Shown here: piece by piece, positions 17,690 through 26,980 of the stretch
Position numbering within the stretch: position 1 is the stretch's first letter
How the letters are laid out: the number at the start of each line of letters is the position of its first letter
NCBI GenBank assembly: GCA_009649675.1
Contig: WJPL01000001.1
Coordinates: 2,252,469-2,316,468 of the forward strand
Length of the DNA: 64,000 nucleotides
Reading direction: 5' to 3'
DNA from: Alphaproteobacteria bacterium HT1-32
GTDB taxonomy: Bacteria; Pseudomonadota; Alphaproteobacteria; Rhodospirillales; HT1-32
Position numbers and translations under genes: made by a program
The notes under the pieces: generated by a model
Databases searched by the model: none
Seen by the model: the letters and a program-made list of their open reading frames with translations, nothing else
What the model was told of the DNA's origin: nothing

Positions 17690-19048
17690 ATGACAATTCT
17701 GCTGCAAATGGCCCGGCGGGCGGCGACGATATCAAACGAGGCTTTACCTGATGATGTGTCGCATGCAGCACGCCGTTGTGTCGTCGACTGGTTTTCTGCT
17801 GCTATACCCGGCAGTGTCGAGGCACCGGCCACTCTTTTACGCAAATCAATGGCTGATGAACTTGGCCATGGCCGTGCACGTCTGTTACCGGATGGCCTGG
17901 CGGCTCCGGCACGTTCGGCGGCTTTCATTAACGGTGCGGCCTCTCACACCATCGAATTCGATGATATTTACAAACCGGGCCTTTATCACCCGGGCTCGCC
18001 GGTAATTGCCGCTGTTCTGGCGATCGCCCAGTCCGAGGGACTGTCCGGTGACCGCTTTCTGCGGGGTGTTGTCTGCGGATATGAGCTGTCGAACCGGATT
18101 GCCGAGGCAATTCAGCCTTCCCACTATGAATTTTTTCATACCACCGGAACTGTCGGCGCTATTGGCGCGGCTGCAGGTGCGGCAGCGGCGCTGGAATTAT
18201 CTGCGGGACAGATCGCGCATGCCGTCGCAACCGCGGCGACCTTCTCCAGTGGTTTGCAACAGGCTTTCCGGGCTGATGCGATGACCAAGCCCCTGCATGC
18301 GGCACATGCGGCTGATGTCGGTGTGATGGCTGCACAGGCTGCACGCCACGGGGTTACCGGTGCGATGGATATTCTGGAAGGGCCGGTTGGGTTCGGCGCA
18401 GCCCTGACCAAAGGGGTGGATTGGGAGCAGGCTGTTGAGCGCCTGAACTCCGGCTACACGATGCTTCAGATCACACAGAAGAATCACACCTGTTGCGGTC
18501 ATACCTTTGCGGCGGTCGATGCGGTTCTGAAACTGCGGGGCGATCATGGCCTGAACGCTGATAATGTCGCGAAGATCAAGACTGGAACCTATTCGAAAGC
18601 GCTGGATGTCTGCGCGACAACCGATCCGCAATCGCCGTATCAGGCAAGGTTCAGCCTGTCTTATTGTCTGGCTGCGGCACTGGTGACCGGAGGCTGCCGT
18701 CTGGCGGCATTCACGCCGGAGCGTCTGTCCGATCCGGTGATACGGGATGTCATGACCCGGGTTGAAGCTTCTGTTGATGAGACAGCCGACAAGCTGTTCC
18801 CGTCGATCCGGTCAGCCCTGGTTGAAATTACGACAACCGGTGGTCAGGTCGTCTCACATCATGCCCCCACCCGTCGGGGGGACCCGGAAGATCCGCTCAG
18901 TGATGCGGAAGTCACAGACAAGCTGACCGATCTGGCGGCACCAGTCTTTGGTGTCACCGGCGCGCAGGCGCTGGCGGATCAGTTGTGGTCTCTGGATCAG
19001 GCGCCTGATCTGGACAAGCTGTTCGGCGATAAACCGAAGGCTGCCTGA
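17690..19048 (+). CDS. MmgE/PrpD family protein
   Basis: A 452-residue member of the MmgE/PrpD family, which includes 2-methylcitrate dehydratase, cis-aconitate decarboxylase and iminodisuccinate epimerase. Family stretches are visible: NGAASHTIEFDDIYKPGLYHPGS near residue 85, GYELSNRIAEAI, and KNHTCCGHTFAAVDAVL. A GGGGGAA precedes the ATG at 17690; an in-frame ATG at 17573 would add 39 basic residues unlike the family. No methylcitrate-cycle gene is adjacent, so the substrate is open. Confidence 0.88.
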   Translation: MTILLQMARRAATISNEALPDDVSHAARRCVVDWFSAAIPGSVEAPATLLRKSMADELGHGRARLLPDGLAAPARSAAFINGAASHTIEFDDIYKPGLYHPGSPVIAAVLAIAQSEGLSGDRFLRGVVCGYELSNRIAEAIQPSHYEFFHTTGTVGAIGAAAGAAAALELSAGQIAHAVATAATFSSGLQQAFRADAMTKPLHAAHAADVGVMAAQAARHGVTGAMDILEGPVGFGAALTKGVDWEQAVERLNSGYTMLQITQKNHTCCGHTFAAVDAVLKLRGDHGLNADNVAKIKTGTYSKALDVCATTDPQSPYQARFSLSYCLAAALVTGGCRLAAFTPERLSDPVIRDVMTRVEASVDETADKLFPSIRSALVEITTTGGQVVSHHAPTRRGDPEDPLSDAEVTDKLTDLAAPVFGVTGAQALADQLWSLDQAPDLDKLFGDKPKAA

Positions 19049-19050
19049 TC

Positions 19051-21729
19051 TCAGTCCGTCAGATCCGGTTGTAACGGCAGCCGTACGGTTGCCGTTGTGC
19101 CGACCCCGGTTTTGCTCGTCAGGGTGAATTCGCCATGCAGAATTTCGGTCAGTGATTTGACGATGCTGAGACCAAGCCCGCTGCCCTGGTGACTGCGTTC
19201 GAGCACGGATTCCACCTGTTCGAATGGCTCCAGAACCCGCGACAGCTCATGGTCAGGGATACCGATACCGTTATCGGAAACCGAGATTTCGATGTTGTCA
19301 CCATCCAGAACCGCCATGACAGAAACCGTACCGTCGGGGTTGGTAAATTTTACGGCGTTCGACATCAGGTTTACCAGTATCTGGAAGATTGCCCGATTGT
19401 CGGTGTGAACTTCCGGTAGTGTCTGCGAAATCTGTATATTCAGGTTCAGGGTACGGTCACGTATCTGGCGTTCAAACAGCCGTCGGCAACGATCCGAGAT
19501 TTCGACCAGGCTTACCGGTTCGAAAACAGGTTCCCACGACCCGGCCTCGATCTTTGAAAGATCAAGAATATCGTTGATCAGGGCAAGCAGGTGATTGCCA
19601 CTCGACATGATATCGCCCGCATATTCGTGATATTGTGGCGCGCCGATCGGGCCGTAAATTTCGCTCTGGATCAACTCGGAGAAACCGATAATGGCATTCA
19701 GCGGCGTCCGGAGCTCGTGGCTCATGGATGCCAGGAAATCAGATTTTGCCCGGTTTGCCGACTCCGCAAGCTCCTTTGCCTCGCGCAGTTCAATGGCCTG
19801 AATCCGTTCCTGTGTGATGTCCTGACCCGTACCAAGATAGCCTGTGACATTGCCATCCGTATCAGAAACCGGTTTTGCGCTGATCCTGGCAAAGACCCGC
19901 CTGCCATCGTTGCGCAGGAAGCCGACGACTGCATTACGGAACGGCTTTCCTGCCCGGATTGCGGCATCAACTTCGGCACCGTTTTCACTTATCCGGCCTC
20001 TGATCGGCAGTTTGCGCAAGACCTCGCCCTCAACCTGTTCCTTTTGCAGGCCGGAAAACTCATAGAACCGGGACGACATTGTTCTGTAGCGAAGGTCGCC
20101 CTTGGCATCGAATGTCGCTTCCCAGAACCAGTCGGTACTGATGTCAGTAAAGGACCGGAACCGGGCTTCACTTCTGGCCAGCCGTTGCTCGATTTCCTTA
20201 TAGGCAGAAATGTCCGTTGCGACAGAAACCAGACTGCCGTCCCGGGTGAGGCTTTCGCTGACTGTTATCCACGCACCGGAGGGTGTCCGGGTCTCAAGGC
20301 GTTTCAGCGGCTTCAGCGATGTGAACCGGGTGTCATCGCTGGGAACACCGCCGTGATAGAGAGTGCCGGTTTCCTTGTAATATTTGCGCCGCATTGTCTC
20401 GATGGGTGTGCCGGGCTGAAGCAGATCAGCGATTTCCGGATAAATTTCCCGGTAGCGCTGATTGCAGGTGACCATGGTGCCGTCCGGACCGATCAGACGA
20501 AATCCGCTTTCCATGCTGTCGATGGCATTTTGCAGAAGCTCACGGCCACGCTCGACTTCTTCTTCGATATGCTTCCGGTCTGTGATGTCCTGTGACACTC
20601 CGTTAACACGGAGCAGGGTACCGTCTTCTGAATAGAAATATTGCCGGTAACCGCTTAGCCAGCGAACGGCACCATCCTTTCTGACTATCCGAAATTCGAG
20701 CCACTGTTCGTCTTTGTGGCTGGCAGCTGAAGAATCAATCGTCCGGCCGGGAGCGCTTTTTTCATCCGGGTGAATGTGGGAGCGAAACAGTTCCCGGCTG
20801 GGATTTACTTCTCCGGGTTCGTACCCGTAGATCCGGTATTGTTCATCCGACCATTCAAGTTTCTCATCTGGAAAGGTGAGTGACCATGAACCGATACGTG
20901 CCAGCCGGTTAACGGCCCCTGTTGCCTGTGCGCTGCGGCGAACGGCATCTTCCGTTGATCTTATGTCGGTAACATCAGTCCTGAATGTGAGGAGGTGGCC
21001 GCTTGGCAGCACATTGTCCTGTATCAGGAAAAACCGACCATCCCGGCTGCGGAGACCAAAGCGGTTTGGCTCATCTCTCGAACGGCGACGTTTGCGGGAT
21101 GCGGTCAGGCCACCGGAGATGATCCCGTCACTGGATGGAAAGCCCGAGCTGTTGGAGTCTCCGAGCGCAATGATCTCTGTAAAGTGGAGGCCGATCAGAT
21201 CCTGCGGCATGGCGCCATAAAGCTTCGCAAATATCGCATTGCAGGTCATCAGCCTGTCTTCGGGGTCATACAGCGCACATCCGTCCGGATGATAGTGAAG
21301 AAAATCGGCGAGAAGTGCGGTTGAATCACCAAGAGGGGTGCGCTCGTTCGATGTCACATCCCGTAACAGCACACAGCCGCCACCATCCTTGAAAGGATAG
21401 CGATGACGTTCAAACAGCCGCCCGTTTGTCGAGACATGCTGAGTAACAGTCGGAGACGTCATCGTCCGGAGCTGATCGATATTGGCTTTTAGGGATTTCT
21501 CGTCCGTGACGATGCCCAGCGTTCCCGAACGCGGCAGAATACGGATCAGATCCTCAAGCTGCATGCCGATATAGAGATTTTCCGGCTCTGTATTGATAAG
21601 ACGGCGATATCGGTCATTCAGGTAAACGATGCGGAGATCAGCATCCCAGCTGAGGATTGCAACATCTACCAGATCGGCAATCGCCACCAGATGAGCAGAA
21701 ATGCTGGTATCGCTGATTCCCCGTATCAA
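19051..21729 (-). CDS. Soluble multi-PAS sensor histidine kinase
   Basis: An 892-residue kinase without membrane segments. I count about five PAS-like regions (around residues 10-100, 135-240, 275-385, 398-510 and 520-635), then HisKA with the phosphoacceptor in SMSHELRTPLNAIIGFSE, then HATPase_c with N box NLMSNAVKF, G1 DNGIGIP and G2 GSGLGLSIVKS. There is no receiver domain and no response regulator beside it, so it is an orphan kinase. The start codon appears to be TTG at 21729, because an in-frame stop lies three codons upstream. It would sense a cytosolic redox, light or ligand cue. Confidence 0.9.
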   Translation of the reverse strand: MIRGISDTSISAHLVAIADLVDVAILSWDADLRIVYLNDRYRRLINTEPENLYIGMQLEDLIRILPRSGTLGIVTDEKSLKANIDQLRTMTSPTVTQHVSTNGRLFERHRYPFKDGGGCVLLRDVTSNERTPLGDSTALLADFLHYHPDGCALYDPEDRLMTCNAIFAKLYGAMPQDLIGLHFTEIIALGDSNSSGFPSSDGIISGGLTASRKRRRSRDEPNRFGLRSRDGRFFLIQDNVLPSGHLLTFRTDVTDIRSTEDAVRRSAQATGAVNRLARIGSWSLTFPDEKLEWSDEQYRIYGYEPGEVNPSRELFRSHIHPDEKSAPGRTIDSSAASHKDEQWLEFRIVRKDGAVRWLSGYRQYFYSEDGTLLRVNGVSQDITDRKHIEEEVERGRELLQNAIDSMESGFRLIGPDGTMVTCNQRYREIYPEIADLLQPGTPIETMRRKYYKETGTLYHGGVPSDDTRFTSLKPLKRLETRTPSGAWITVSESLTRDGSLVSVATDISAYKEIEQRLARSEARFRSFTDISTDWFWEATFDAKGDLRYRTMSSRFYEFSGLQKEQVEGEVLRKLPIRGRISENGAEVDAAIRAGKPFRNAVVGFLRNDGRRVFARISAKPVSDTDGNVTGYLGTGQDITQERIQAIELREAKELAESANRAKSDFLASMSHELRTPLNAIIGFSELIQSEIYGPIGAPQYHEYAGDIMSSGNHLLALINDILDLSKIEAGSWEPVFEPVSLVEISDRCRRLFERQIRDRTLNLNIQISQTLPEVHTDNRAIFQILVNLMSNAVKFTNPDGTVSVMAVLDGDNIEISVSDNGIGIPDHELSRVLEPFEQVESVLERSHQGSGLGLSIVKSLTEILHGEFTLTSKTGVGTTATVRLPLQPDLTD

Positions 21730-21892
21730 AGCTCAGCCAGCCTCTCTAAAACCATCTCTGTCCCTCATTTGATTACAACAGTCGCTTGAGATTGTGCGCT
21801 GTCTGTCTACTCTGCCCTTACCTCACCTGAGCAACAAGTCTAAGGCATCAGACCATGTATATGAACTGCGTAACGGATAGGTATTTTTACGG

Positions 21893-23101
21893 ATGGGTCG
21901 AATGAAGGGTGCTTTGGAAGGAATACGCGTTCTTGATTTGTCCCGGGTTCTTGCCGGGCCTTGGTGCGCAATGGTGCTGGGTGATCTCGGTGCTGATGTA
22001 ATCAAGGTGGAGAATCCGGGGGGAGGCGATGATACGCGTCGCTGGGGGCCGCCCTATGCGGGGGGTGAATCGGCGTATTATCTGTGTGCGAACAGGAACA
22101 AGAAGAGCCTGGTTGCAGATTTCAAGAATGAAGAGTGTCTGTCGTTATTGCGGGAACTGGCCGACAAGGCCGATGTGGTCGTCGAGAATTTCAAACTTGG
22201 CGGCCTGAAAAAATATGGCCTCGATTATGAAACACTGAGCCGTTCCAATCCCGGCCTCGTTTATTGCTCCATTTCAGGCTATGGCCGTACCGGCAAACGG
22301 GCGGCCGAACCGGGTTATGATTTTGTCATTCAGGCGGAAGGTGGCCTGATGTCGATTACCGGAGACCCGGAGGGGGAGCCGCAGAAAGTCGGCGTGGCGA
22401 TTGCTGACCTGTTCACAGGGGCTTCCGCGGCTCAGGCAGTGCTGGGAGCTTTGTTCTCCCGGTTCCGGACCGGTAAGGGGCAGCATATCGATATGGCATT
22501 GCTGGATTGCCAGCTGGCCATGCTATCGAATGTCGGCAGCAGTTATCTGGTCACGGGCGAGGGCGCGAAGCGTTATGGCAATTCCCACGCGACCGTGGTG
22601 CCGTATCAGGCGATGGAAGCTTCTGACGGTCATTTTGTGATCGCAATCGGGAACGACAGGCAATTTGCGACACTTTGCCGGGAAGTTCTGGGGCGGCCTG
22701 ACCTTGCCGCAGATGAAAGATTTGCCGGCAATCCCGGTCGCATCGTTAACCGGGAGGCGCTGCTGGTTGAACTGTCTGCTGCCTTCCGGACCCGCCCGCG
22801 GGATCACTGGATCACCGCCATGCGTCAGCACACGCTTCCCGTTGGTCCGATCCGGGGTATTGACGAGGCTTTGTCTGCGCCGGAAGCACTGGAACGGGGA
22901 ATGGTTGTTACAGTTGATCACCCGACCGCCGGTGAACTGAAGCTGGCCGGCTCACCGCTGAAATTGTCGGGAACGCCTGTCGTTGATCCGTCACCACCGC
23001 CATTGCTCGGTCAGCATACAGCTGAACTGCTGATGTCTGATCTGGGCTGGGATGCAGCGCGTGCGGCAGCCTATTGCACGAAAATGGGACTCAAGGCATA
23101 G
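21893..23101 (+). CDS. CaiB/BaiF family CoA transferase (family III)
   Basis: A 402-residue family III CoA transferase. The N-terminal motif RVLDLSRVLAGPWCAMVLGD and the catalytic-Asp region (GKGQHIDMALLDCQ) are present, as are the CoA-contacting GADVIKVENP and GYGRTG. An ATG at 21893 or 21902 is possible. The acceptor acid is unknown; many are dicarboxylates or aromatic acids. It is convergent with the hydratase genes, sharing a long hairpin across the stop codons. Confidence 0.9.
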   Translation: MGRMKGALEGIRVLDLSRVLAGPWCAMVLGDLGADVIKVENPGGGDDTRRWGPPYAGGESAYYLCANRNKKSLVADFKNEECLSLLRELADKADVVVENFKLGGLKKYGLDYETLSRSNPGLVYCSISGYGRTGKRAAEPGYDFVIQAEGGLMSITGDPEGEPQKVGVAIADLFTGASAAQAVLGALFSRFRTGKGQHIDMALLDCQLAMLSNVGSSYLVTGEGAKRYGNSHATVVPYQAMEASDGHFVIAIGNDRQFATLCREVLGRPDLAADERFAGNPGRIVNREALLVELSAAFRTRPRDHWITAMRQHTLPVGPIRGIDEALSAPEALERGMVVTVDHPTAGELKLAGSPLKLSGTPVVDPSPPPLLGQHTAELLMSDLGWDAARAAAYCTKMGLKA

Positions 23102-23105
23102 GCAG

Positions 23106-23140
23106 GTTGCCCTGGTTCAGGATTTCTGAACCAGGGTAAC
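23106..23140. terminator. Long hairpin across convergent stop codons
   Basis: Arms 23106-23120 and 23126-23140 pair over 15 positions with one G-T around the loop GATTT. The core CCCTGGTTCAG/CTGAACCAGGG is perfect. It spans the end of the hydratase alpha gene and lies directly after the CoA transferase stop. No T tract follows in either direction; a bidirectional terminator or RNA-3'-end protector is likely. Confidence 0.55.
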
Positions 23141-23740
23141 ACCGATCATGGCGTCGCGGGTAACCAGAGCCGCCAGATCTTCGGCTGACATATCTTCTGT
23201 ACCCTCAGGCCGTTCGGGGAGAACCAGATAGCGGAGGTCCGCGGTCGAATCATGCACCCGGACTTCCTTGTTTGCGGGAATTTCAGTGCCGAATTCCTTC
23301 AGAACTTCCCGGGGTTCACGAACGGTGCGGGTACGATAATTGCGGCTTTTATACCAGTCCGGCGGAATCCCAAGGAGCGGTTTCGGATAGCAGGAACAGA
23401 GCGTGCAGACGACGACATTGTGAACGTCGGGGGTGTTCTCGACCGTGTAGAGAACGGTGTCTCCCATCTCGACTCCATATTCAGCGACAGCCGTATTCCC
23501 GTCTCGCAGAAGAAGCTCGCGGAAATCCGGATCCGTCCAGGCTCGGGCAACAACTGCGGCACCGGCTTCCGGGCTGCGACTGTCGAGTATTTCCAGACTG
23601 CGGCGGAATTCGTCGGCAGTGAAGACCCCTTTTTCAATCAGCAGTTCCCGGATCGCCATTTCTTCAATGGCAAAATCATTGAGGCTTTCCTCTTCATCGG
23701 GGACGAATGTCTTGCTGTGATCGTGGCCGTCATGCGGCAT
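23117..23740 (-). CDS. Nitrile hydratase/thiocyanate hydrolase family alpha-type subunit (cobalt type)
   Basis: A 207-residue subunit carrying the metal-binding claw CTLCSC at residues 112-117 (VVCTLCSCYP). The Thr in the second position is typical of cobalt enzymes; iron enzymes have CSLCSC. In the family the second and third cysteines are oxidised to sulfinate and sulfenate. The start at 23740 has AAGGAG upstream. It overlaps the preceding gene by 11 bases. With the two beta-half genes upstream, the order matches scnB-scnA-scnC of thiocyanate hydrolase, in which this is the gamma (scnC) equivalent. The substrate could be thiocyanate or an organic nitrile. Confidence 0.88.
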   Translation of the reverse strand: MPHDGHDHSKTFVPDEEESLNDFAIEEMAIRELLIEKGVFTADEFRRSLEILDSRSPEAGAAVVARAWTDPDFRELLLRDGNTAVAEYGVEMGDTVLYTVENTPDVHNVVVCTLCSCYPKPLLGIPPDWYKSRNYRTRTVREPREVLKEFGTEIPANKEVRVHDSTADLRYLVLPERPEGTEDMSAEDLAALVTRDAMIGVTLVQKS

Positions 23741-24038
23741 GGTCTGCTCCTTTCTGCACCGGCTCCAGCCAGTGTTGATAAATCTCGATATCGAGGCTGT
23801 CGTCCGGCGCACCCTTGTAATCGGGCCATGCTTCGTCCTGCCGGAAACGGACCCGATAGAGGTTCTGCTTCGGCAGGCCGTCGCCATAGACCGAGTAGGA
23901 TTCGGGATTGCCGAAGGCGCCGATAACATCAGCGATCACCCCGGTTTTTCCACGAATGTAGAAGGGGGTGCGAATATGTCCTTTCGGATAGTCCTGTCGC
24001 ACCGTGACCTGATCACCAATTTTAAACCGGGCAGCCAT
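23730..24038 (-). CDS. Nitrile hydratase beta subunit, C-terminal half (SH3-like), separate gene
   Basis: A 102-residue protein equivalent to the C-terminal SH3-like half of nitrile hydratase beta: FKIGDQVTVRQDYPKGHIRT, PFYIRGKTGVI, and the LYRVRF and IYQHWLEP stretches. It has its own strong binding site (GGAGGGAAGC at 24050-24041), and its ATG overlaps the upstream stop as TGATG, so it is a true separate gene and not a sequencing break. It corresponds to ScnA of thiocyanate hydrolase and to one of ToyK/ToyL of the toyocamycin enzyme. Confidence 0.85.
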   Translation of the reverse strand: MAARFKIGDQVTVRQDYPKGHIRTPFYIRGKTGVIADVIGAFGNPESYSVYGDGLPKQNLYRVRFRQDEAWPDYKGAPDDSLDIEIYQHWLEPVQKGADHAA

Positions 24039-24376
24039 CAGCTTCCCTCCAGGCCAAGGCGCTGCCGGATTTCAGCTTTGCGCCGGTCGATTTCGTCGCC
24101 GGTCAGCACGTCGCGATCAATCACTACTTTGCGGACGGCAGTGATCCATTTTTCATAATAGGTATAGGTTTCGTATTTTTCCTGCCCCATGGTTTCGATG
24201 GCATGGCGCAGTGCATCAGAGCGCATGATCCGGCGCTTCTGGTCACCCAGCAGGGTTCGGATTGAATCGACCCGCTTTTCCCACGGGGCCAGAATATGCT
24301 CTGACTGGTCAATCGGACCACCATCAAGACCGCCCATATCGTGATAACCGCGATGTGGTGTCTTTGTCTTGGTCAT
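24038..24376 (-). CDS. Nitrile hydratase beta subunit, N-terminal half, separate gene
   Basis: A 112-residue protein matching the N-terminal helical half of nitrile hydratase beta: HRGYHDMGGLDGGPID near the start (the usual HDMGG motif), PWEKRVDSIRTLLG, and YETYTYYEKWITAVRKV. The ATG at 24376 is preceded by AGGGAG at 9 bases; an ATG at 24385 abuts that site and is less likely. It corresponds to ScnB. The three genes overlap end to end and form one operon. I saw no accessory activator gene or cobalt transporter nearby. Confidence 0.85.
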   Translation of the reverse strand: MTKTKTPHRGYHDMGGLDGGPIDQSEHILAPWEKRVDSIRTLLGDQKRRIMRSDALRHAIETMGQEKYETYTYYEKWITAVRKVVIDRDVLTGDEIDRRKAEIRQRLGLEGS

Positions 24377-24461
24377 GTCTGCCATCTCCCTGATTCTATT
24401 TCAGAAAGAAGTCTAGACCTGTCAGCCGGTTGTGGAAAAGGTCATTTAACAGGTTTTACCA

Positions 24462-25724
24462 TCATCGCATGGCAAAGCAGCGGGGAGGCTGCTTGATGAA
24501 GCCATGTCCGAAGATGCTGTCTTTGCCGGGCTGGCCAAGATCCACAGTATTGGGAATCAGGCGTTTTCGCAGACTGGCCGGTGATCCCTCTGCCCCGTTC
24601 ACCATTTCGGCAGCAGCCAGTGCGGTTACAAAGGGTGCGGCAAAGGATGTGCCGTTCTGATACCGCCCGCCACCCGGAACTGCTGTCCATACCTTCACAC
24701 CCGGCATGGCGAAGTCGATATAGGCACCCTGATTGGCAGCGGTATAGATTTTCGCATCATGATTCAGGGCTGTGACGGCAATGGTTTCATCATAGGCGGC
24801 GGGAAAGGCCGGGGCGGCTTTCCGGCCACCATTTCCGGCGGCCGCAACCAGCACAATGCTGCGTCGGGCAGCAGCCTCGACGATCTTGCGAATAACGGCG
24901 TTGTCCGGTCCGGCGATCGACAGGTTGATGACCTGGACATCGCTGTCGAGCAGCCAGTTCAGTGCCTTCGTCAGGGCCCGGGCACTGGCAGCGCGCTTGC
25001 CGGAGTTCTTCTCGTAGAAGATATTTGCAGCGTACAGTCTGGCGCCCGGCAATATCCCTCCCCAGTCAGGTCCGCCGATCAGGATCGAGGCGACGGCAGT
25101 ACCATGATCATGTGAGCCGGGGTTATGACGATTGCCGATGAAGGATTTTGCGACAAGATCGCGACCTTCAAACGCCGGATGGGTCGCATCAACAGATCCG
25201 TCGATCATGCCGATCCGGGCACCGGCACCACATTGCGCCGTACTGCGTGGCCATCCCATGAAGCCGCGGGGGGTATCGGCTTTGCCGACCGCTTCCGCAA
25301 ACAGATGATTATAGTCTGACGTCAGACCGGGGGCGTGCTGTTGCAATGCAGCAAGAACATCGTCAGCGCTTCTGCCTTTTGGTACCTTCAGTTCGGCGAC
25401 AGTCAAGTCGAGAGCGGAAAGGGTATCGATACCGGTGATCGAAAGGCCCAGCGCCCGGGCCGCAGTCTTTATCTGATGTGTGGGACCCGCAGCGAGAATG
25501 CCATCAGGCTCTATCCCGTTATCCTGTCCGTCGCTTTTTTCTGTCTGTGCACTGTTTGGTGCAGAGTTCCGGGCGCGGTCAACACCAACCACATTGCCGT
25601 CTTTGTCATATCGCTGAATTCGGATCTCGGATGCGGCGAAGCTCTGGGTTAACAAAGAGGCTCCAAGCAGCAATGCGGAAGACAGAGAGACCAGCTTTAT
25701 TCTGTTCGTTGCCCTGTTCTGCAT
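24462..25724 (-). CDS. S8-family (subtilisin-like) serine peptidase, secreted
   Basis: A 420-residue protein with a signal peptide (LVSLSSALLLGASLLTQSFA). A propeptide-like region follows (LDLTVAELKVPKGRSADDVL), then the catalytic domain with the triad: Asp in GMIDGSVDATHP, His in SHDHGTAVAS, Ser in NGTSFAAPFVTAL. The oxyanion Asn is in AAAGNGGRKA. I chose the ATG at 25724, which gives a clean signal peptide; an in-frame ATG at 25763 adds a basic lead without a binding site. It probably acts in the periplasm or outside the cell. The target is unknown. Confidence 0.88.
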   Translation of the reverse strand: MQNRATNRIKLVSLSSALLLGASLLTQSFAASEIRIQRYDKDGNVVGVDRARNSAPNSAQTEKSDGQDNGIEPDGILAAGPTHQIKTAARALGLSITGIDTLSALDLTVAELKVPKGRSADDVLAALQQHAPGLTSDYNHLFAEAVGKADTPRGFMGWPRSTAQCGAGARIGMIDGSVDATHPAFEGRDLVAKSFIGNRHNPGSHDHGTAVASILIGGPDWGGILPGARLYAANIFYEKNSGKRAASARALTKALNWLLDSDVQVINLSIAGPDNAVIRKIVEAAARRSIVLVAAAGNGGRKAAPAFPAAYDETIAVTALNHDAKIYTAANQGAYIDFAMPGVKVWTAVPGGGRYQNGTSFAAPFVTALAAAEMVNGAEGSPASLRKRLIPNTVDLGQPGKDSIFGHGFIKQPPRCFAMR

Positions 25725-25981
25725 GCCTCGTTTGCCTTTCGCTGTCCGGGATGTTCGCGCCATTGAATAATGCAGGTTCGGATACCGTCAGGCTATACGT
25801 AGATTCCGTGACCTCCCGGTCTGATTTTTCGGCTATGCACAAACATTCATGCTGCAATGCAATAAAAGCAGTTCTCGATTCCGGCCGACAGGACTATATC
25901 CGCCCCGTCAGCGAGTGCTGGCGTTTCGCAACAGACAACACCGGCAGCGCCAGGATGTCGCATGACAAAGGACAGACACTG

Positions 25982-26233
25982 ATGAACAGCTACCATCAGA
26001 ATCCAGGTCTTGCCGCCATTCCGTCTTCGGTTTGGGGCGGGGCTTTCGAAGAAATCGTTATTCTGGTTCGCACGGCAACCAGACAGATCGAAAAAGCAGC
26101 CAAGGGCTTTGGCAAGGCTTTGCGTAATCGCAATGCCTATCGTCAGCTGAAGGCGCTGGACGATCGCCTGCTTTCGGATATCGGGTTTGCCCGTCTTCCG
26201 GATGGCAATGTCATTCAGGTTTTGCGCAAGTAA
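25982..26233 (+). CDS. DUF1127 family small protein
   Basis: An 83-residue protein ending in the DUF1127 (YjiS-like) motif: RNAYRQLKALDDRLLSDIGF, then ARLPDGNV. This short Arg-rich helical domain is common in alphaproteobacteria, often as tiny proteins tied to phosphate, RNA turnover or stress. AAGGA lies 9 bases before the ATG at 25982. It is single and followed by a strong intrinsic terminator. The 257 bases between the peptidase start and this gene hold no other gene. Confidence 0.85.
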   Translation: MNSYHQNPGLAAIPSSVWGGAFEEIVILVRTATRQIEKAAKGFGKALRNRNAYRQLKALDDRLLSDIGFARLPDGNVIQVLRK

Positions 26234-26300
26234 TTTTGGCGCATCAGCGCCTGACCGGTGTTCTCCCCCCTTGAACATCCCTGCCGGTCTGGCGCTTCGA

Positions 26301-26334
26301 AACGGCTCTCCGCCTCCCCGGAGAGCCGTTTTTC
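26301..26334 (+). terminator. Rho-independent terminator after DUF1127 gene
   Basis: A perfect 11-bp stem, AACGGCTCTCC (26301-26311) and GGAGAGCCGTT (26320-26330), with an 8-base loop, running into TTTTT. It ends the plus-strand DUF1127 transcript before the convergent recR gene. Confidence 0.92.
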
Positions 26335-26385
26335 GTTTCGGCATTAATTTATCTTTTAACCTGACCTGCCGGAAAACGATCGCTG

Positions 26386-26979
26386 TCAGACCGGGCGGCG
26401 CGCCTTGAGGGCTGCCGTCAGCGTACCATCGTCGAGGTAATCAAGTTCACCCCCGACCGGGACACCATGTGCCAGACGGGATACATCGACACCATTTCCC
26501 GCAATTCTGTCTGAAATATAATGCGCCGTGGTCTGTCCATCGACTGTCGCATTGAGTGCCAGAATAACTTCCGTCACACCGGTTGACCGAACGCGGGCCA
26601 CGAGTTCCGGAATGGCGAGATCGTCGGGGCCAACACCATCCAGTGCACTGAGTGTGCCGCCCAGAACGTGGTAGCGACCGACAAAGGCATGGGCACGTTC
26701 CAGTGCCCAGAGGTCGGCAACATCCTGAACAACACAGATACGCGAACCGTCACGCCGTTCATCTGAGCAAATTCCACAGGGATTGGTGCTGTCGACATTT
26801 CCGCAGGTGCTGCAGATCGTCACCGTCGAGGCAGCGGCCTGCAGTGCGTCAGACAGCGGAGTCAGCAACTGATCACGGTTCTTGACCAGATGCAGCACGG
26901 CGCGTCGTGCCGAGCGCGGGCCAAGGCCGGGCAGTTTTGCCAGCAGCGATATCAGCCGCTCGATCTCGGGACCGATCAT
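26386..26979 (-). CDS. recR: Recombination mediator RecR
   Basis: A 197-residue protein of the RecFOR pathway that helps load RecA on gapped DNA. N-terminal helix-hairpin-helix ([20 protein letters not shown]), a zinc finger with CSTCGN and CGICSD, and a Toprim domain ([14 protein letters not shown], then [12 protein letters not shown]) are visible. The start is the ATG at 26979, one base after the ybaB stop. It is third in the operon dnaX-ybaB-recR, a widely conserved order. Confidence 0.96.
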   Translation of the reverse strand: MIGPEIERLISLLAKLPGLGPRSARRAVLHLVKNRDQLLTPLSDALQAAASTVTICSTCGNVDSTNPCGICSDERRDGSRICVVQDVADLWALERAHAFVGRYHVLGGTLSALDGVGPDDLAIPELVARVRSTGVTEVILALNATVDGQTTAHYISDRIAGNGVDVSRLAHGVPVGGELDYLDDGTLTAALKARRPV

Positions 26980-26980
26980 C

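Noticed and set aside
23730-24376. Split beta subunit as an assembly frameshift
   Set aside because: Each half has its own binding site, and the TGATG coupling and gene order match known three-subunit enzymes.
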